A stretch of 64,000 nucleotides of DNA from Lautropia sp. SCN 69-89 (lineage in GTDB: Bacteria; Pseudomonadota; Gammaproteobacteria; Burkholderiales; Burkholderiaceae_E). The first letter of the stretch is position 1. Every line of letters starts with the position of its first letter. Below, piece after piece: positions 51,798-61,021 of the stretch. A program made the translations under genes and the position numbers. The stretch is from the NCBI GenBank assembly GCA_001724855.1, contig MEED01000017.1:1-64000 (forward strand), given 5' to 3'. The notes beneath the pieces are model-generated. The model did not search any database, was not told where the DNA came from, and was given only the letters and a program-made list of their open reading frames with translations.

Positions 51798-53228
51798 TCA
51801 GGCTGCCGTATACGCCGTCTTCACCGTGGTGAAGAACTCGGCCGCGTAGCGGCCCTGCTCGCGCGGCCCATAGCTCGAGCCCTTGCGGCCCCCAAAGGGC
51901 ACGTGGTAGTCGACGCCAGCCGTTGGAACGTTGACCATCACCATGCCCGCCTGCGCCTCGCGCTTGAAGCGGGTGGCCGCGGCCAGCGAACTCGTGCAGA
52001 TGCCGGCCGAGAGACCGAACTCGGTGTCGTTGGCCAGGGCCAGCGCGTGATCGAGATCGTCAGCAGGGATCACACAGGCCACCGGTCCGAAGATCTCTTC
52101 GCGCGCGATGCGCATGTCGGGCCCGGCTTCGGTGAACAGCGCCGGCTCGAGGTAGTAGCCCGGCGTCGCCCGCTCGACGCGCGCACCGCCGATGACGAGC
52201 CGCGCACCTTCCGCCCGGCCGAGTTCGATGTAGCTCAGGTCCTGTGCGAGTTGGCTGTCGTCGACCACCGGTCCGATGTCGGTGCCGGCGGCGCGCGCGT
52301 CACCCACCTTCAGGCGCTGCAGGCGCTGCGAGACCGCCTCGACGAAGCGCGGGAGGATTCCCTTCTGGACGATGAAGCGGCTCGAGGCGGTGCAGCGCTG
52401 GCCCGTGGAGTAGTAGGCGCCCTGCACCGCGCACTCGACCGCGCGCGCGAGATCGGCGTCGTCGAGCACCACCAGCGGGTTCTTGCCGCCCATCTCGAGC
52501 TGCACCTTGGCGAAGCGTGCGGTCGCACCGGCCAGCACGCGCCGCCCGGTGCTCACCGAGCCGGTGAAGCTGATCGCATCGACTCCCTTGTCTTCGATCA
52601 GCGTCTGGCCGACACGCCCGCCAGGCCCCATCACCAGGTTGAACACGCCCGCCGGCAGCCCCGCCCGGCTGATGATCTCGGCCAGCGCCCAGGCCGAGCC
52701 GGGCACCAGGTCGGCCGGCTTGAACACGACGCAGTTGCCGTAGGCCAGGGCGGGTGCGATCTTCCAGGCCGGGATCGCGATCGGGAAGTTCCAGGGCGTG
52801 ATGATGCCGACCACGCCGACCGGCTCGCGAGTGACGTCGACCTCGACGCCGGGGCGCACCGAAGGCAGGTGCTCGCCGCCGGCACGCACCACTTCGCCGG
52901 CGAAGAAGCGGAAGATCTGGCCGGCGCGCGCCACCTCGCCGATCGCCTCGGGCAGCGTCTTGCCCTCCTCGCGGGCGAGCAGGTCGCCGAGTTCGTCCTT
53001 GCGCGCCAGCAACTCGGCGCCGATGCGATCGAGCGCGTCGGCGCGCGCCTGCAGCGGGCCGCGCGCCCATGCCGCAGCGGCCGCGCGGGCGGCCTCGATG
53101 GCGACGGTCGTCTGCGCGGCATCGGCGTGTGCGTATTCGCCGACCAGGTCGTCGAGGTTGGAAGGGTTGAGGTTGCGGCGCAGGTCGGTTCCCTCGACCC
53201 ACTCGCCAGCCATGTAGTTGCGATGCAT
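51798..53228 (-). CDS. Aldehyde dehydrogenase, probable glutarate semialdehyde dehydrogenase
   Basis: The 476-residue NAD(P)-dependent enzyme has catalytic Cys279 (STGQRCTASS), Glu245 (VQLEMGGKN) and TPWNFPIAIP. It resembles the semialdehyde dehydrogenases (2-oxoglutarate or succinate semialdehyde). Beside a CoA-transferase and a glutaryl-CoA dehydrogenase gene, glutarate semialdehyde is the expected substrate, but this is by context. It is the last gene of the minus-strand run, ending 19 bases from the end of nicB. Confidence 0.8.
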   Translation of the reverse strand: MHRNYMAGEWVEGTDLRRNLNPSNLDDLVGEYAHADAAQTTVAIEAARAAAAAWARGPLQARADALDRIGAELLARKDELGDLLAREEGKTLPEAIGEVARAGQIFRFFAGEVVRAGGEHLPSVRPGVEVDVTREPVGVVGIITPWNFPIAIPAWKIAPALAYGNCVVFKPADLVPGSAWALAEIISRAGLPAGVFNLVMGPGGRVGQTLIEDKGVDAISFTGSVSTGRRVLAGATARFAKVQLEMGGKNPLVVLDDADLARAVECAVQGAYYSTGQRCTASSRFIVQKGILPRFVEAVSQRLQRLKVGDARAAGTDIGPVVDDSQLAQDLSYIELGRAEGARLVIGGARVERATPGYYLEPALFTEAGPDMRIAREEIFGPVACVIPADDLDHALALANDTEFGLSAGICTSSLAAATRFKREAQAGMVMVNVPTAGVDYHVPFGGRKGSSYGPREQGRYAAEFFTTVKTAYTAA

Positions 53229-53237
53229 GCGTCCTCC

Positions 53238-54527
53238 TCAGACGACCTGTTGGCGCCGCAGCGCGGCAAGGGCCGCCTCGTCGAGCTCCAGCCATTCGCG
53301 CAGCACTTCGTCGGTATGCTCACCGAGCCGGGGCGGCGCGTTGCGGTAGACGACGGGCGAGGCGGAGAGCCGGATCGGGTTGGCCACCAATGGCACCGTG
53401 CCAGCCTGCGGGTGAGGCAACTCGATGCGCAGGCCCCGGGCGCGCACTTGCGGATCCGCGAAGACCTGGTCGATCCGGTTGATGGGGCCGCAGGGCACGC
53501 CCGCCGACTCGAGCGCAGCGATCCATTCTCCGGTGGTGCGCGTCACGGTCGCCTGGCGCAACAGCGGGATGAGCACGGCACGATGGGCCACGCGCTGCGG
53601 ATTGGTGGCGAAGCGTTCGTCAGTGCCCCATTCCGGATGGCCGGCCACCGCGCAGAAACGCGCGAACTGCCCGTCGTTGCCGATGGCGAGAATCATGTCG
53701 CCGTCGGCAGTGGGGAAGTCCTGGTAGGGCACGATGTTCGGATGCGCGTTGCCCATGCGCCGCGGCACCACGCCGCCGGCCAGGTAATTGGAGGCCTGGT
53801 TGGCGAGGCAGGCGATCTGCACGTCGAGCAGCGCCAGGTCGATGTGCTGGCCGCGTCCCGAGCGCTCGCGCTCGGCGAGCGCGGCCTGCACGGCGATGGT
53901 GGCGTACAGGCCGGTCATGATGTCGGTGAGCGCCACTCCCACCTTCTGCGGGCCGGCGCCTTCCTCGCCGTCGGCGCGCCCCGTGACACTCATCAGGCCG
54001 CCCATGCCCTGGATGAGGAAATCGTAGCCGGCGCGCGGCGCGTACGGCCCATCCTGGCCAAAGCCGGTGATCGAGCAGTACACCAGGCGCGGATTCGAAG
54101 CACTCAGGCTGGCGTAGTCCAGACCGTATTGCCTCAGGCCGCCGAGCTTGAAATTCTCGAGCAGCACGTCGGCTTGCCGGGCCAGGCGACGCACCAGCGA
54201 CTGCCCGTCGGCTTGCGCCATGTCGATCGTGACCGAGCGCTTGTTCCGATTGGTACAGAGGAAGTAGGCCGCATCGCCGGTGTCGCGGCCAGCGGTGTCC
54301 TTCAGGTACGGCGGCCCCCAGCTGCGTGTGTCGTCGCCTGCGCCCGGACGTTCGACCTTGATCACGTCGGCGCCGAGGTCGGCGAGCAACTGGCCCGCCC
54401 ACGGGCCGGCCAGCACGCGCGACAGATCGAGCACGCGTATGCCGGCCAGCGGCGGCGCCCGATCGGTGGTGCTGTCGGCGGCAAGTGCGCCGGAGGCACC
54501 GGCGTCGCGGGAATGCGCGTTCGACAT
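53238..54527 (-). CDS. Class III CoA-transferase, probable glutarate CoA-transferase
   Basis: The 429-residue CaiB/BaiF-type protein has the N-terminal signature LAGIRVLDLSRVLAGPWAGQLLADLGADVIKVE and the catalytic Asp202 in VALTDIMTGLYA. It moves CoA between acyl-CoA and a carboxylate. Next to glutaryl-CoA dehydrogenase, it is probably the glutarate:succinyl-CoA transferase (SUGCT-like). Spacing is 8 bases after gcdH and 9 bases before the dehydrogenase gene. Confidence 0.85.
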   Translation of the reverse strand: MSNAHSRDAGASGALAADSTTDRAPPLAGIRVLDLSRVLAGPWAGQLLADLGADVIKVERPGAGDDTRSWGPPYLKDTAGRDTGDAAYFLCTNRNKRSVTIDMAQADGQSLVRRLARQADVLLENFKLGGLRQYGLDYASLSASNPRLVYCSITGFGQDGPYAPRAGYDFLIQGMGGLMSVTGRADGEEGAGPQKVGVALTDIMTGLYATIAVQAALAERERSGRGQHIDLALLDVQIACLANQASNYLAGGVVPRRMGNAHPNIVPYQDFPTADGDMILAIGNDGQFARFCAVAGHPEWGTDERFATNPQRVAHRAVLIPLLRQATVTRTTGEWIAALESAGVPCGPINRIDQVFADPQVRARGLRIELPHPQAGTVPLVANPIRLSASPVVYRNAPPRLGEHTDEVLREWLELDEAALAALRRQQVV

Positions 54528-54535
54528 CGTCGTGC

Positions 54536-55729
54536 TCAGTTCGCGAACGCCGCGATGCCGGTGATCGCGCGCCCGAGGATCAGCGCGTGCACATCATGGG
54601 TGCCCTCGTAGGTGTTGACCACCTCCAGGTTCACCAGGTGGCGAGCCACGCCGAACTCGTCGCTGATGCCGTTGCCGCCCAGCATGTCGCGCGCCGTCCG
54701 CGCGATCTCGAGGCTCTTGCCGCACGAGTTTCGCTTCATGATGCTGGTCAGCTCCACTGCCGCCACGCCCTCGTCCTTCATGCGACCGAGCCGCAGGCAC
54801 CCTTGCAGGCCGAGCGCGATCTCGGCAAGCATGTCGGCGAGCTTCTTCTGGATCAACTGGTTGGCCGCCAGCGGCCGGCCGAACTGCCTGCGATCGAGCA
54901 CGTACTGGCGTGCGCGGTGGAAGCAGTCTTCGGCGGCGCCCAGCGCGCCCCAGGCGATGCCGTAGCGCGCACTGTTCAGGCAGGTGAACGGCCCGCGCAG
55001 CCCGCGCACTTCGGGAAACGCGTTGTCCTCCGGGCAGAACACGTTGTCCATCACGATCTCCCCGGTGATCGAGGCACGCAGGCCGACCTTGCCGTGGATC
55101 GCCGGAGCCGACAGCCCGCTGGCCCCTTTCTCCAGCAGGAAGCCGCGGATGGCACCCTCGTCGTCCTTGGCCCAGACGACGAAGACGTCGGCGATCGGAG
55201 CGTTGGTGATCCAGGTCTTCGCTCCCGTGAGCCGGAACCCGCCTGGCACCTTCTTCGCGCGGGTGACCATGCTGCCGGGATCGGAGCCGTGGTTGGGCTC
55301 GGTCAGGCCGAAGCAGCCGATCGACTCGCCGGCAGCGAGTTGCGGCAGGTACTTGCGCTTTTGCGCCTCGGTGCCGAATTCGTTGATCGGTACCATCACC
55401 AGCGAGCTTTGCACGCTCATCATCGAACGGTAGCCGGAGTCGACGCGCTCGACCTCGCGCGCCACCAGCCCATAGCAGACGTAGTTCAGGCCCGCCCCGC
55501 CGTACTGCTCGGGGATGGTCGCGCCGAGCAGGCCGAGCGCCCCCATCTCGCGGAAGATGGCCGGATCGGTGCGCTCGTGCCGGAACGCCTCGAGCACGCG
55601 CGGCGCCAGCCGCTCCTGGCAGTACGCTCGCGCGGCGTCGCGCACCTGGCGCTCCTCGCTGCTCAGCTGCTCGTCGAGCAGCAGCGGATCGTCGCAATGG
55701 AACGTCAGGCGCCCGGATGAGTGGCTCAT
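54536..55729 (-). CDS. gcdH: Glutaryl-CoA dehydrogenase
   Basis: The 397-residue acyl-CoA dehydrogenase has the glutaryl-CoA group motifs [14 protein letters not shown] and [25 protein letters not shown] with the catalytic Glu375. FAD-binding residues are in [17 protein letters not shown]. It oxidatively decarboxylates glutaryl-CoA to crotonyl-CoA. It starts the minus-strand run and faces a LysR gene across a divergent gap. Confidence 0.95.
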   Translation of the reverse strand: MSHSSGRLTFHCDDPLLLDEQLSSEERQVRDAARAYCQERLAPRVLEAFRHERTDPAIFREMGALGLLGATIPEQYGGAGLNYVCYGLVAREVERVDSGYRSMMSVQSSLVMVPINEFGTEAQKRKYLPQLAAGESIGCFGLTEPNHGSDPGSMVTRAKKVPGGFRLTGAKTWITNAPIADVFVVWAKDDEGAIRGFLLEKGASGLSAPAIHGKVGLRASITGEIVMDNVFCPEDNAFPEVRGLRGPFTCLNSARYGIAWGALGAAEDCFHRARQYVLDRRQFGRPLAANQLIQKKLADMLAEIALGLQGCLRLGRMKDEGVAAVELTSIMKRNSCGKSLEIARTARDMLGGNGISDEFGVARHLVNLEVVNTYEGTHDVHALILGRAITGIAAFAN

Positions 55730-55913
55730 GGTTGCTCGCAGGAAGGCAGGAGAACAGGGGCTGCGTCGCGCTTGTGCGATTCGGTCATTTCCAGGCCCTT
55801 CTCGGGCCCGATCGCAGGGACTCTACGAGACCCGCGAAGCCAACGCAATAAACTTGTTTTCACTCATTTGTGCGTAACATTCACTCCGTACCGACACCCC
55901 GGCGGTGGATGCA
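55730..55913. promoter_or_regulatory. Divergent control region between gcdH and the LysR gene
   Basis: The gap is 184 bases. Bases 55845-55895 are AT-rich compared with the rest of the window and hold TTTGTGCGTAACA, a T-N11-A pattern of the kind bound by LysR proteins. The layout (regulator divergent from target) is typical. No clear -35/-10 pair was found. Confidence 0.4.
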
Positions 55914-56915
55914 ATGCGCAGAAAAATCCCTTCGAACCTTTCGCTGATGGCATTCGAATCCGCTGCACGCCACCAGAGCTTCACCAAGGCCGCTCGCGAA
56001 TTGTCTGTGACCCAGAGCGCGGTATGCCGGCAGGTGGCCGGCCTGGAGAGCTTTCTCGGCATCGATCTGTTCAGGCGCACGCGGCGCGGCGTCGTCCTCA
56101 CCGAGGCGGGCGCGAACTACGGCCGCCAGGTGGCGGCACGACTGGACGAGATCGAACGCGACGCCCTGGGGATGATGTCGAGCGGGGGACGCGGCGGCAT
56201 TCTGGAACTTGCGGTCGTGCCCACCTTCGCCACGCGGTGGCTGCTGCCGCGCTTGGGCGCCTTCATCGGCGCCAATGCCGACGTGGCCGTGAACCTGACC
56301 GCGCGCACCCACCCGTTCCTGTTCGACGGCACGCCGTTCGACGCAGCGATCTACGCCGGGGAATCGAACTGGCCGGGCACCGAGGGGGTGTTCCTGATGC
56401 ACGAAAACCTGGTCGCCGTAGGCAGCCCGAAGCTGATCGCGCCCCGGCGCAGGATCTCCGCGCGCGAGCTCGGCGGCATGCGCCTGCTGCAGCAGAGCAC
56501 GCGTCCATACGCGTGGCGGCTATGGTTCGAGTCGCTCGGCCTTCGCGTCGACAACGATCTGGCCGGACCGCGCATGGAGTTGTTCTCCATGCTCACGGAA
56601 GCCGCCATCCAGGGCATGGGCGCCGCCCTGGTTCCGCGCTTCCTGGTCGAAGACGAACTACGCCGCGGCCTTCTTCTGGAATTGGTCGAGCATCAGTACC
56701 TGGGCGATCGCTCGTACTACCTGATCTTTCCGGAGCGCAAGGCCGGGGGCACGCTGCTGCGCACCTTCCGCGCGTGGCTGGAAGAGCAGGCGCGGGCCTA
56801 TCGCGACGCCTCCGGACTTGGCTGGAGTCGCAACGCGAGCATCCCGGCCCGGACGGGAAAGCGTCGACGCACGGCACGCGACGGAGCAACCGGCACCGCG
56901 GCGCAAGGGGCGTAG
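55914..56915 (+). CDS. LysR family regulator (GcvA-like)
   Basis: The 333-residue protein has an N-terminal helix-turn-helix ([47 protein letters not shown]) and a periplasmic-binding-like effector domain. ATG at 55914 is chosen over a GTG three codons earlier because [20 protein letters not shown] is the family start and GGTGG lies just upstream. Divergent position suggests control of gcdH and its two partners; glutarate or glutaryl-CoA is a likely inducer by inference. Confidence 0.85.
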   Translation: MRRKIPSNLSLMAFESAARHQSFTKAARELSVTQSAVCRQVAGLESFLGIDLFRRTRRGVVLTEAGANYGRQVAARLDEIERDALGMMSSGGRGGILELAVVPTFATRWLLPRLGAFIGANADVAVNLTARTHPFLFDGTPFDAAIYAGESNWPGTEGVFLMHENLVAVGSPKLIAPRRRISARELGGMRLLQQSTRPYAWRLWFESLGLRVDNDLAGPRMELFSMLTEAAIQGMGAALVPRFLVEDELRRGLLLELVEHQYLGDRSYYLIFPERKAGGTLLRTFRAWLEEQARAYRDASGLGWSRNASIPARTGKRRRTARDGATGTAAQGA

Positions 56916-56964
56916 AATCGCAAGCGCCTCGCGCCTGCGCCGGGCGCAACACTCGATCATCGCC

Positions 56965-57288
56965 ATGACCCACGTCGTTCTCGATTCCTGTATCCGTTGC
57001 CGCTACACCGACTGCGTCGACGTCTGCCCCGTCGACTGCTTCCGCATCGGCCCCAACATGCTCGTCATCGACCCCGACGAATGCATCGACTGCGCGGTGT
57101 GCGTGCCCGAGTGTCCGGTCGAGGCGATCAAGGCCGAGGAAGACGTGCCTGCGGAACAGGTCGGATTCGTCGCCCTGAACGCCGAGCTGGCCCCTTCCTG
57201 GCCGGCCATCACGCGCAAACAGGATCCGCTGCCCGAGGCCGAGCAGTGGAAAGACGTGACCGACAAGCTGCAGTACCTAGAACGCTGA
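56965..57288 (+). CDS. fdxA: Ferredoxin, FdxA type
   Basis: The 107-residue protein starts [26 protein letters not shown] and has a second cluster motif [23 protein letters not shown], typical of the 7Fe or 8Fe FdxA group. It lies between the LysR gene and a large flavoprotein gene on the same strand (gaps 49 and 55 bases). It may be the electron carrier for the fusion flavoprotein, and possibly for the 6-hydroxynicotinate reductase. A TAGAAT box (56913-56918) could be its own -10. Confidence 0.92.
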   Translation: MTHVVLDSCIRCRYTDCVDVCPVDCFRIGPNMLVIDPDECIDCAVCVPECPVEAIKAEEDVPAEQVGFVALNAELAPSWPAITRKQDPLPEAEQWKDVTDKLQYLER

Positions 57289-57343
57289 GCCAACGCAGCG
57301 GGCGCACGTCGTCACGCCCGGCCCGGTTGCCGCAGGAGTCGCA

Positions 57344-60300
57344 GTGACCGCCCCGCTCGCCCTCGCCTTCGGCCTGCGCTTCGAAGACCTTCATTCGGTC
57401 GAAGGGCTCGCCAGGCTCGACCTCGCGTTCGTCGATGCGCTGCGCGCCGCCGACCCCGGCCTCGCGCAGCGCCTGATCGACGCGCGGCGGGCGCCGCCCG
57501 ATCCGCGCGCCGAGGCCGCGCTGCTGATCGAACTCGGCCCGCAGGTCGACGCCTTCGTCGGCACGCTCTTCGGCATCGGCGACGCGCTGGCCACGCTGCG
57601 CGAGCGCCACCGCGAGCTCGATCCGCTGTACGAGGCGAAGCTGAAGTTCGTTCGGCGCGAAGCGGCCAGGCTGCCGGCGACCGAGCTGGCCGGCTTCGAC
57701 CCCGACGCGGCACTGCGCGAGATCGAATCCTGGCTGGGCGAGCCTTTCGACGAGCTTTCGTTCGCGCGCGCGGTGCTCGCCTGGCAGCGCGAGGAAGCCA
57801 ATGATGGGGCCAATGAAGTGGCCGACGAAGCGGCCGCGCCTGCCAGGCGCGAAGCAGCGCGCGCGCGGCTCGCCGTCGCGATGCGCTACAGCGCGTGGGC
57901 CTCGACCACGGAAGAAGGGCATCGCCGCCATGCCGGCGACCTGCTGTTCACGCTGCCCGCGAAGACCGATCCGATGCGCCTGCTCGGCCACGCCCGCGAG
58001 CACGACGAGGACGGCGTGCGCGTGTTCACCATCGAGCCCGGGCACCTGCGGCGCCGCGAAGGCTTCGCGCTCACCGACGCGGGCACCGGCCTGCGCGGCG
58101 CGCTCGACCAGGCCAACTACTGCATCTGGTGCCACGAACAGGGCAAGGACTCCTGCTCGAAGGGCATGCGCGAAAAGCCCGGCCCCTCGGGCGAGGCAGC
58201 CTGGAAGCGCTCGCCGTTCGGCGTGAACCTTGCCGGCTGCCCGCTCGAGGAGCGCATCTCCGAATTCCACAAGCTCAAGACGCAGGGTCACGCGGTCGCG
58301 GCGCTGGCAATGATCGCGATCGACAACCCGATGATGGCGGCCACCGGGCACCGCATCTGCAACGACTGCATGAAGGCCTGCATCTACCAGAAGCAGACGC
58401 CGGTGGACATCCCGCAGGCCGAGACGCGCACGCTGAAGGACGTGCTCGAGCTGCCCTGGGGCTTCGAGATCTATTCACTGCTCACACGCTGGAATCCGCT
58501 GAACCTGCGCCGTCCGCTGCCGAAGCCCGACAGCGGCTACCGCGTGCTGGTGGCGGGCATGGGGCCGGCCGGCTTCACGCTCGCGCACCACCTGCTCGAG
58601 GAAGGGCACGGCGTGGTCGGCATCGACGGCCTGAAGATCGAGCCGCTCGACGAGCGCCTGAGCGGCGTGCGCATCGACGGCACGCGCGTGCCCTTCGAGC
58701 CGGTGCACGACGTGCGCACGCTGTACGAGCCGCTGGACGACCGGGTGATGGCCGGCTTCGGCGGCGTGGCCGAGTACGGCATCACGGTGCGCTGGAACAA
58801 GAACTTCCTGAAGCTGGTGCGGCTGCTGCTCGAGCGGCGCGAGCGCTTCAGCCTGGTGGGCGGCGTGCGCTTCGGCAGCACGCTCGGCGCGGACGACGCG
58901 TTCGCGCTCGGCTTCGATCACGTTGCGCTGGCGATCGGCGCGGGCAAGCCCACGACGCTGGACATCCCGAACGGGCTGGCGCGCGGCGTGCGTACCGCGA
59001 GCGACTTCCTGATGGCGCTGCAGCTCACCGGCGCGGCGCGCGCCGACTCGCTGGCGAACATGCAGCTTCGGCTGCCGGTGGTGGTGATCGGCGGCGGGCT
59101 CACCGCGATCGACACCGCGACCGAGTCGCTCGCGTACTACGCGGTGCAGGTCGAGAAGTTCCTGGCCCGGCACGAGGCGCTGGCCGCGGGCCTCGGCGAA
59201 GCCGGCGCGCGCGCCGGCTGGCGCGCCGAAGACGAAGAAGTCGCGGCCGAATTCCTCGCGCATGCACGCGCGATCCGCGCCGAGCGCGAAGCGGCGCAGC
59301 GCGAGAGCCGCGCGCCGCGCATCGTCGAACTGATGCAGCAATGGGGCGGCGCGACGATCGCCTACCGCAAGCGACTGGTCGACAGCCCTTCGTACACGCT
59401 GAACCACGAAGAGGTGGAGAAGGCGCTCGAGGAAGGCATCCGCTTCGCCGAGTGCCTGGCACCCGCCCGCATCGACGTCGACGCGAGCGGCGCGGTCGAA
59501 TCGATCACGTTTGCACGCCAGGTGCGCGGCGAGGACGGCCAGTGGAGCGACGGCGGGTCCTGGCGCATGCCGGCGCGCACCGTCTTCGTCGCCGCGGGCA
59601 CGCAACCGAACACGGTACTGGCGCGCGAGGACGCGACCCATTTCGCGCTCGACGGACGCTACTTCCGTGCGATCGACATCGACGGCAACCCGGTGAAGCC
59701 GGAGCGCGGCAACGCGAAGCCCGACGCGGCGCAGGTGCTGCTCGCGCGCCTGGACGACGGACGGATGATCTCCTTCTTCGGCGACCTCCATCCGAGCTAC
59801 TTCGGCAACGTGGTGAAGGCGATGGCCTCGGCGCGCCACGGGTATCCGGTCGTCTGCGACGTGCTGCAGCGCCGCCCGCCTGCTTCGGGCGAAGGCTTCG
59901 TCGCCTTCGCCGGGCATCTTGGCGACCTGCTGCGCGCGCGCATCGAACGCATCGAGCGGCTCACGCCGACCATCGTCGAGGTGGTGGTGCGTGCGCCGCT
60001 GGCCGCCCGGCGCTTTCGACCCGGCCAGTTCTACCGGCTGCAGAACTTCGAGGCCCACGCGCGCCGCGTCGAGGTCGGCGGCCTGCCCACCACGCTGGCC
60101 ATGGAAGGCCTCGCGCTCACCGGCGCGTGGGTCGATCGTGAGCGCGGCCTCGTCTCGACCATCGTGCTCGAGATGGGCGGCTCCTCGAGCCTGTGCGCCG
60201 ACCTGCGTCCGGGCGAGCCGGTCGTGCTGATGGGCCCCACCGGCGCGCCCACCGAGATCGGCGCGGGCGAGACGGTCGTGCTGGTCGGCGGCGGCCTGGG

Positions 60301-60913
60301 CAACGCGGTGCTGTTCTCGATCGGCGCGGCGTTTCGCGCCGCCGGCTCGCGGGTGCTTTACTTTGCCGGCTACAAGAAGCGCATCGACCGCTACAAGGTG
60401 GCCGACATCGAGGCGGCCGCCGACACGATCGTCTGGTGCTGCGACGAGGCGCCGGGCTTCGAGCCGGGACGCCCGCAGGACCGCAGCTTCGTCGGCAACA
60501 TCGTCGAGGCGATGGCGTCGTTCGCGCGCGGCGAACTCACCGACCTGGCAGCGCCCGGTGCGCTCCGGATGCAGGATGCCGACCGCATCATCGCGATCGG
60601 CTCCGACCGGATGATGGCAGCGGTAGCGGCGGCGCGCCACGCGCAGCTCGCCCCCTACCTGAAGCCGCGGCACCGTGCGCTCGGCTCGATCAACTCGCCG
60701 ATGCAATGCATGATGAAAGAGGTTTGCGCGCAGTGCCTGCAGCCGCACAGAGACCCCGCCACTGGTAAGGTCACCTACGTGTTTTCCTGCTTCGACCAGG
60801 ACCAGCCGCTCGACCAGGTCGACTTTCCGGCACTGGCCCAGCGCCTGGCGCAGAACGCGCTGCAGGAGCGCCAGACCGCCGCGTGGATCGCCCGATGCCG
60901 CAATGCGGAATGA
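57344..60913 (+). CDS. GltD-PyrK fusion flavoprotein (Nfn-like)
   Basis: The 1189-residue protein has an unassigned N-terminal part (1-245) and iron-sulfur cysteines (CIWCHEQGKDSC, CPLEERI, CNDCMKACIY). A GltD-like flavin domain (VLVAGMGPAGFTLAHHLLEEG, VVVIGGGLTAIDTATES) and a C-terminal PyrK/FNR-like domain (FRPGQFYRLQ, VVLVGGGLGNAVLFSIGAAF, CMMKEVCAQC) follow. Joining a GltD-like and a PyrK-like part resembles the two subunits of the bifurcating NADH-ferredoxin:NADP enzyme Nfn in one chain. fdxA directly upstream supports a ferredoxin link. The start is GTG after AGGAG. Bifurcation is not shown. Confidence 0.75.
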   Translation: MTAPLALAFGLRFEDLHSVEGLARLDLAFVDALRAADPGLAQRLIDARRAPPDPRAEAALLIELGPQVDAFVGTLFGIGDALATLRERHRELDPLYEAKLKFVRREAARLPATELAGFDPDAALREIESWLGEPFDELSFARAVLAWQREEANDGANEVADEAAAPARREAARARLAVAMRYSAWASTTEEGHRRHAGDLLFTLPAKTDPMRLLGHAREHDEDGVRVFTIEPGHLRRREGFALTDAGTGLRGALDQANYCIWCHEQGKDSCSKGMREKPGPSGEAAWKRSPFGVNLAGCPLEERISEFHKLKTQGHAVAALAMIAIDNPMMAATGHRICNDCMKACIYQKQTPVDIPQAETRTLKDVLELPWGFEIYSLLTRWNPLNLRRPLPKPDSGYRVLVAGMGPAGFTLAHHLLEEGHGVVGIDGLKIEPLDERLSGVRIDGTRVPFEPVHDVRTLYEPLDDRVMAGFGGVAEYGITVRWNKNFLKLVRLLLERRERFSLVGGVRFGSTLGADDAFALGFDHVALAIGAGKPTTLDIPNGLARGVRTASDFLMALQLTGAARADSLANMQLRLPVVVIGGGLTAIDTATESLAYYAVQVEKFLARHEALAAGLGEAGARAGWRAEDEEVAAEFLAHARAIRAEREAAQRESRAPRIVELMQQWGGATIAYRKRLVDSPSYTLNHEEVEKALEEGIRFAECLAPARIDVDASGAVESITFARQVRGEDGQWSDGGSWRMPARTVFVAAGTQPNTVLAREDATHFALDGRYFRAIDIDGNPVKPERGNAKPDAAQVLLARLDDGRMISFFGDLHPSYFGNVVKAMASARHGYPVVCDVLQRRPPASGEGFVAFAGHLGDLLRARIERIERLTPTIVEVVVRAPLAARRFRPGQFYRLQNFEAHARRVEVGGLPTTLAMEGLALTGAWVDRERGLVSTIVLEMGGSSSLCADLRPGEPVVLMGPTGAPTEIGAGETVVLVGGGLGNAVLFSIGAAFRAAGSRVLYFAGYKKRIDRYKVADIEAAADTIVWCCDEAPGFEPGRPQDRSFVGNIVEAMASFARGELTDLAAPGALRMQDADRIIAIGSDRMMAAVAAARHAQLAPYLKPRHRALGSINSPMQCMMKEVCAQCLQPHRDPATGKVTYVFSCFDQDQPLDQVDFPALAQRLAQNALQERQTAAWIARCRNAE

Positions 60914-60936
60914 AATCGGTGTTCCGGCGCCGATTT
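60913..60936. terminator. Hairpin at the end of the fusion flavoprotein gene
   Basis: AAATCGGTG (60913-60921) pairs with CGCCGATTT (60928-60936) with one mismatch across a six-base loop. It begins on the stop codon. No long T-tract follows, so it is a weak terminator candidate. Confidence 0.4.
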
Positions 60937-60960
60937 CGCGACATTCCGGCAAAACATTCC

Positions 60961-60999
60961 TTGCGCGCCGCAACACGCTGCGGATAAATTGCATGCAAT
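60961..60999 (+). promoter_or_regulatory. Promoter and palindrome upstream of the PHB depolymerase gene
   Basis: TTGCGC (60961-60966), 16 bases, then GATAAA (60983-60988) form a promoter candidate. It is followed by a perfect 12-base palindrome ATTGCATGCAAT (60988-60999) at the expected transcription start, a good place for a repressor. Which regulator binds is unknown; the TGCA core recalls the TGC-rich sites of PhaR, but this is a guess. Confidence 0.4.
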
Positions 61000-61021
61000 C
61001 GGTGGTCACACCGGAGACCGA

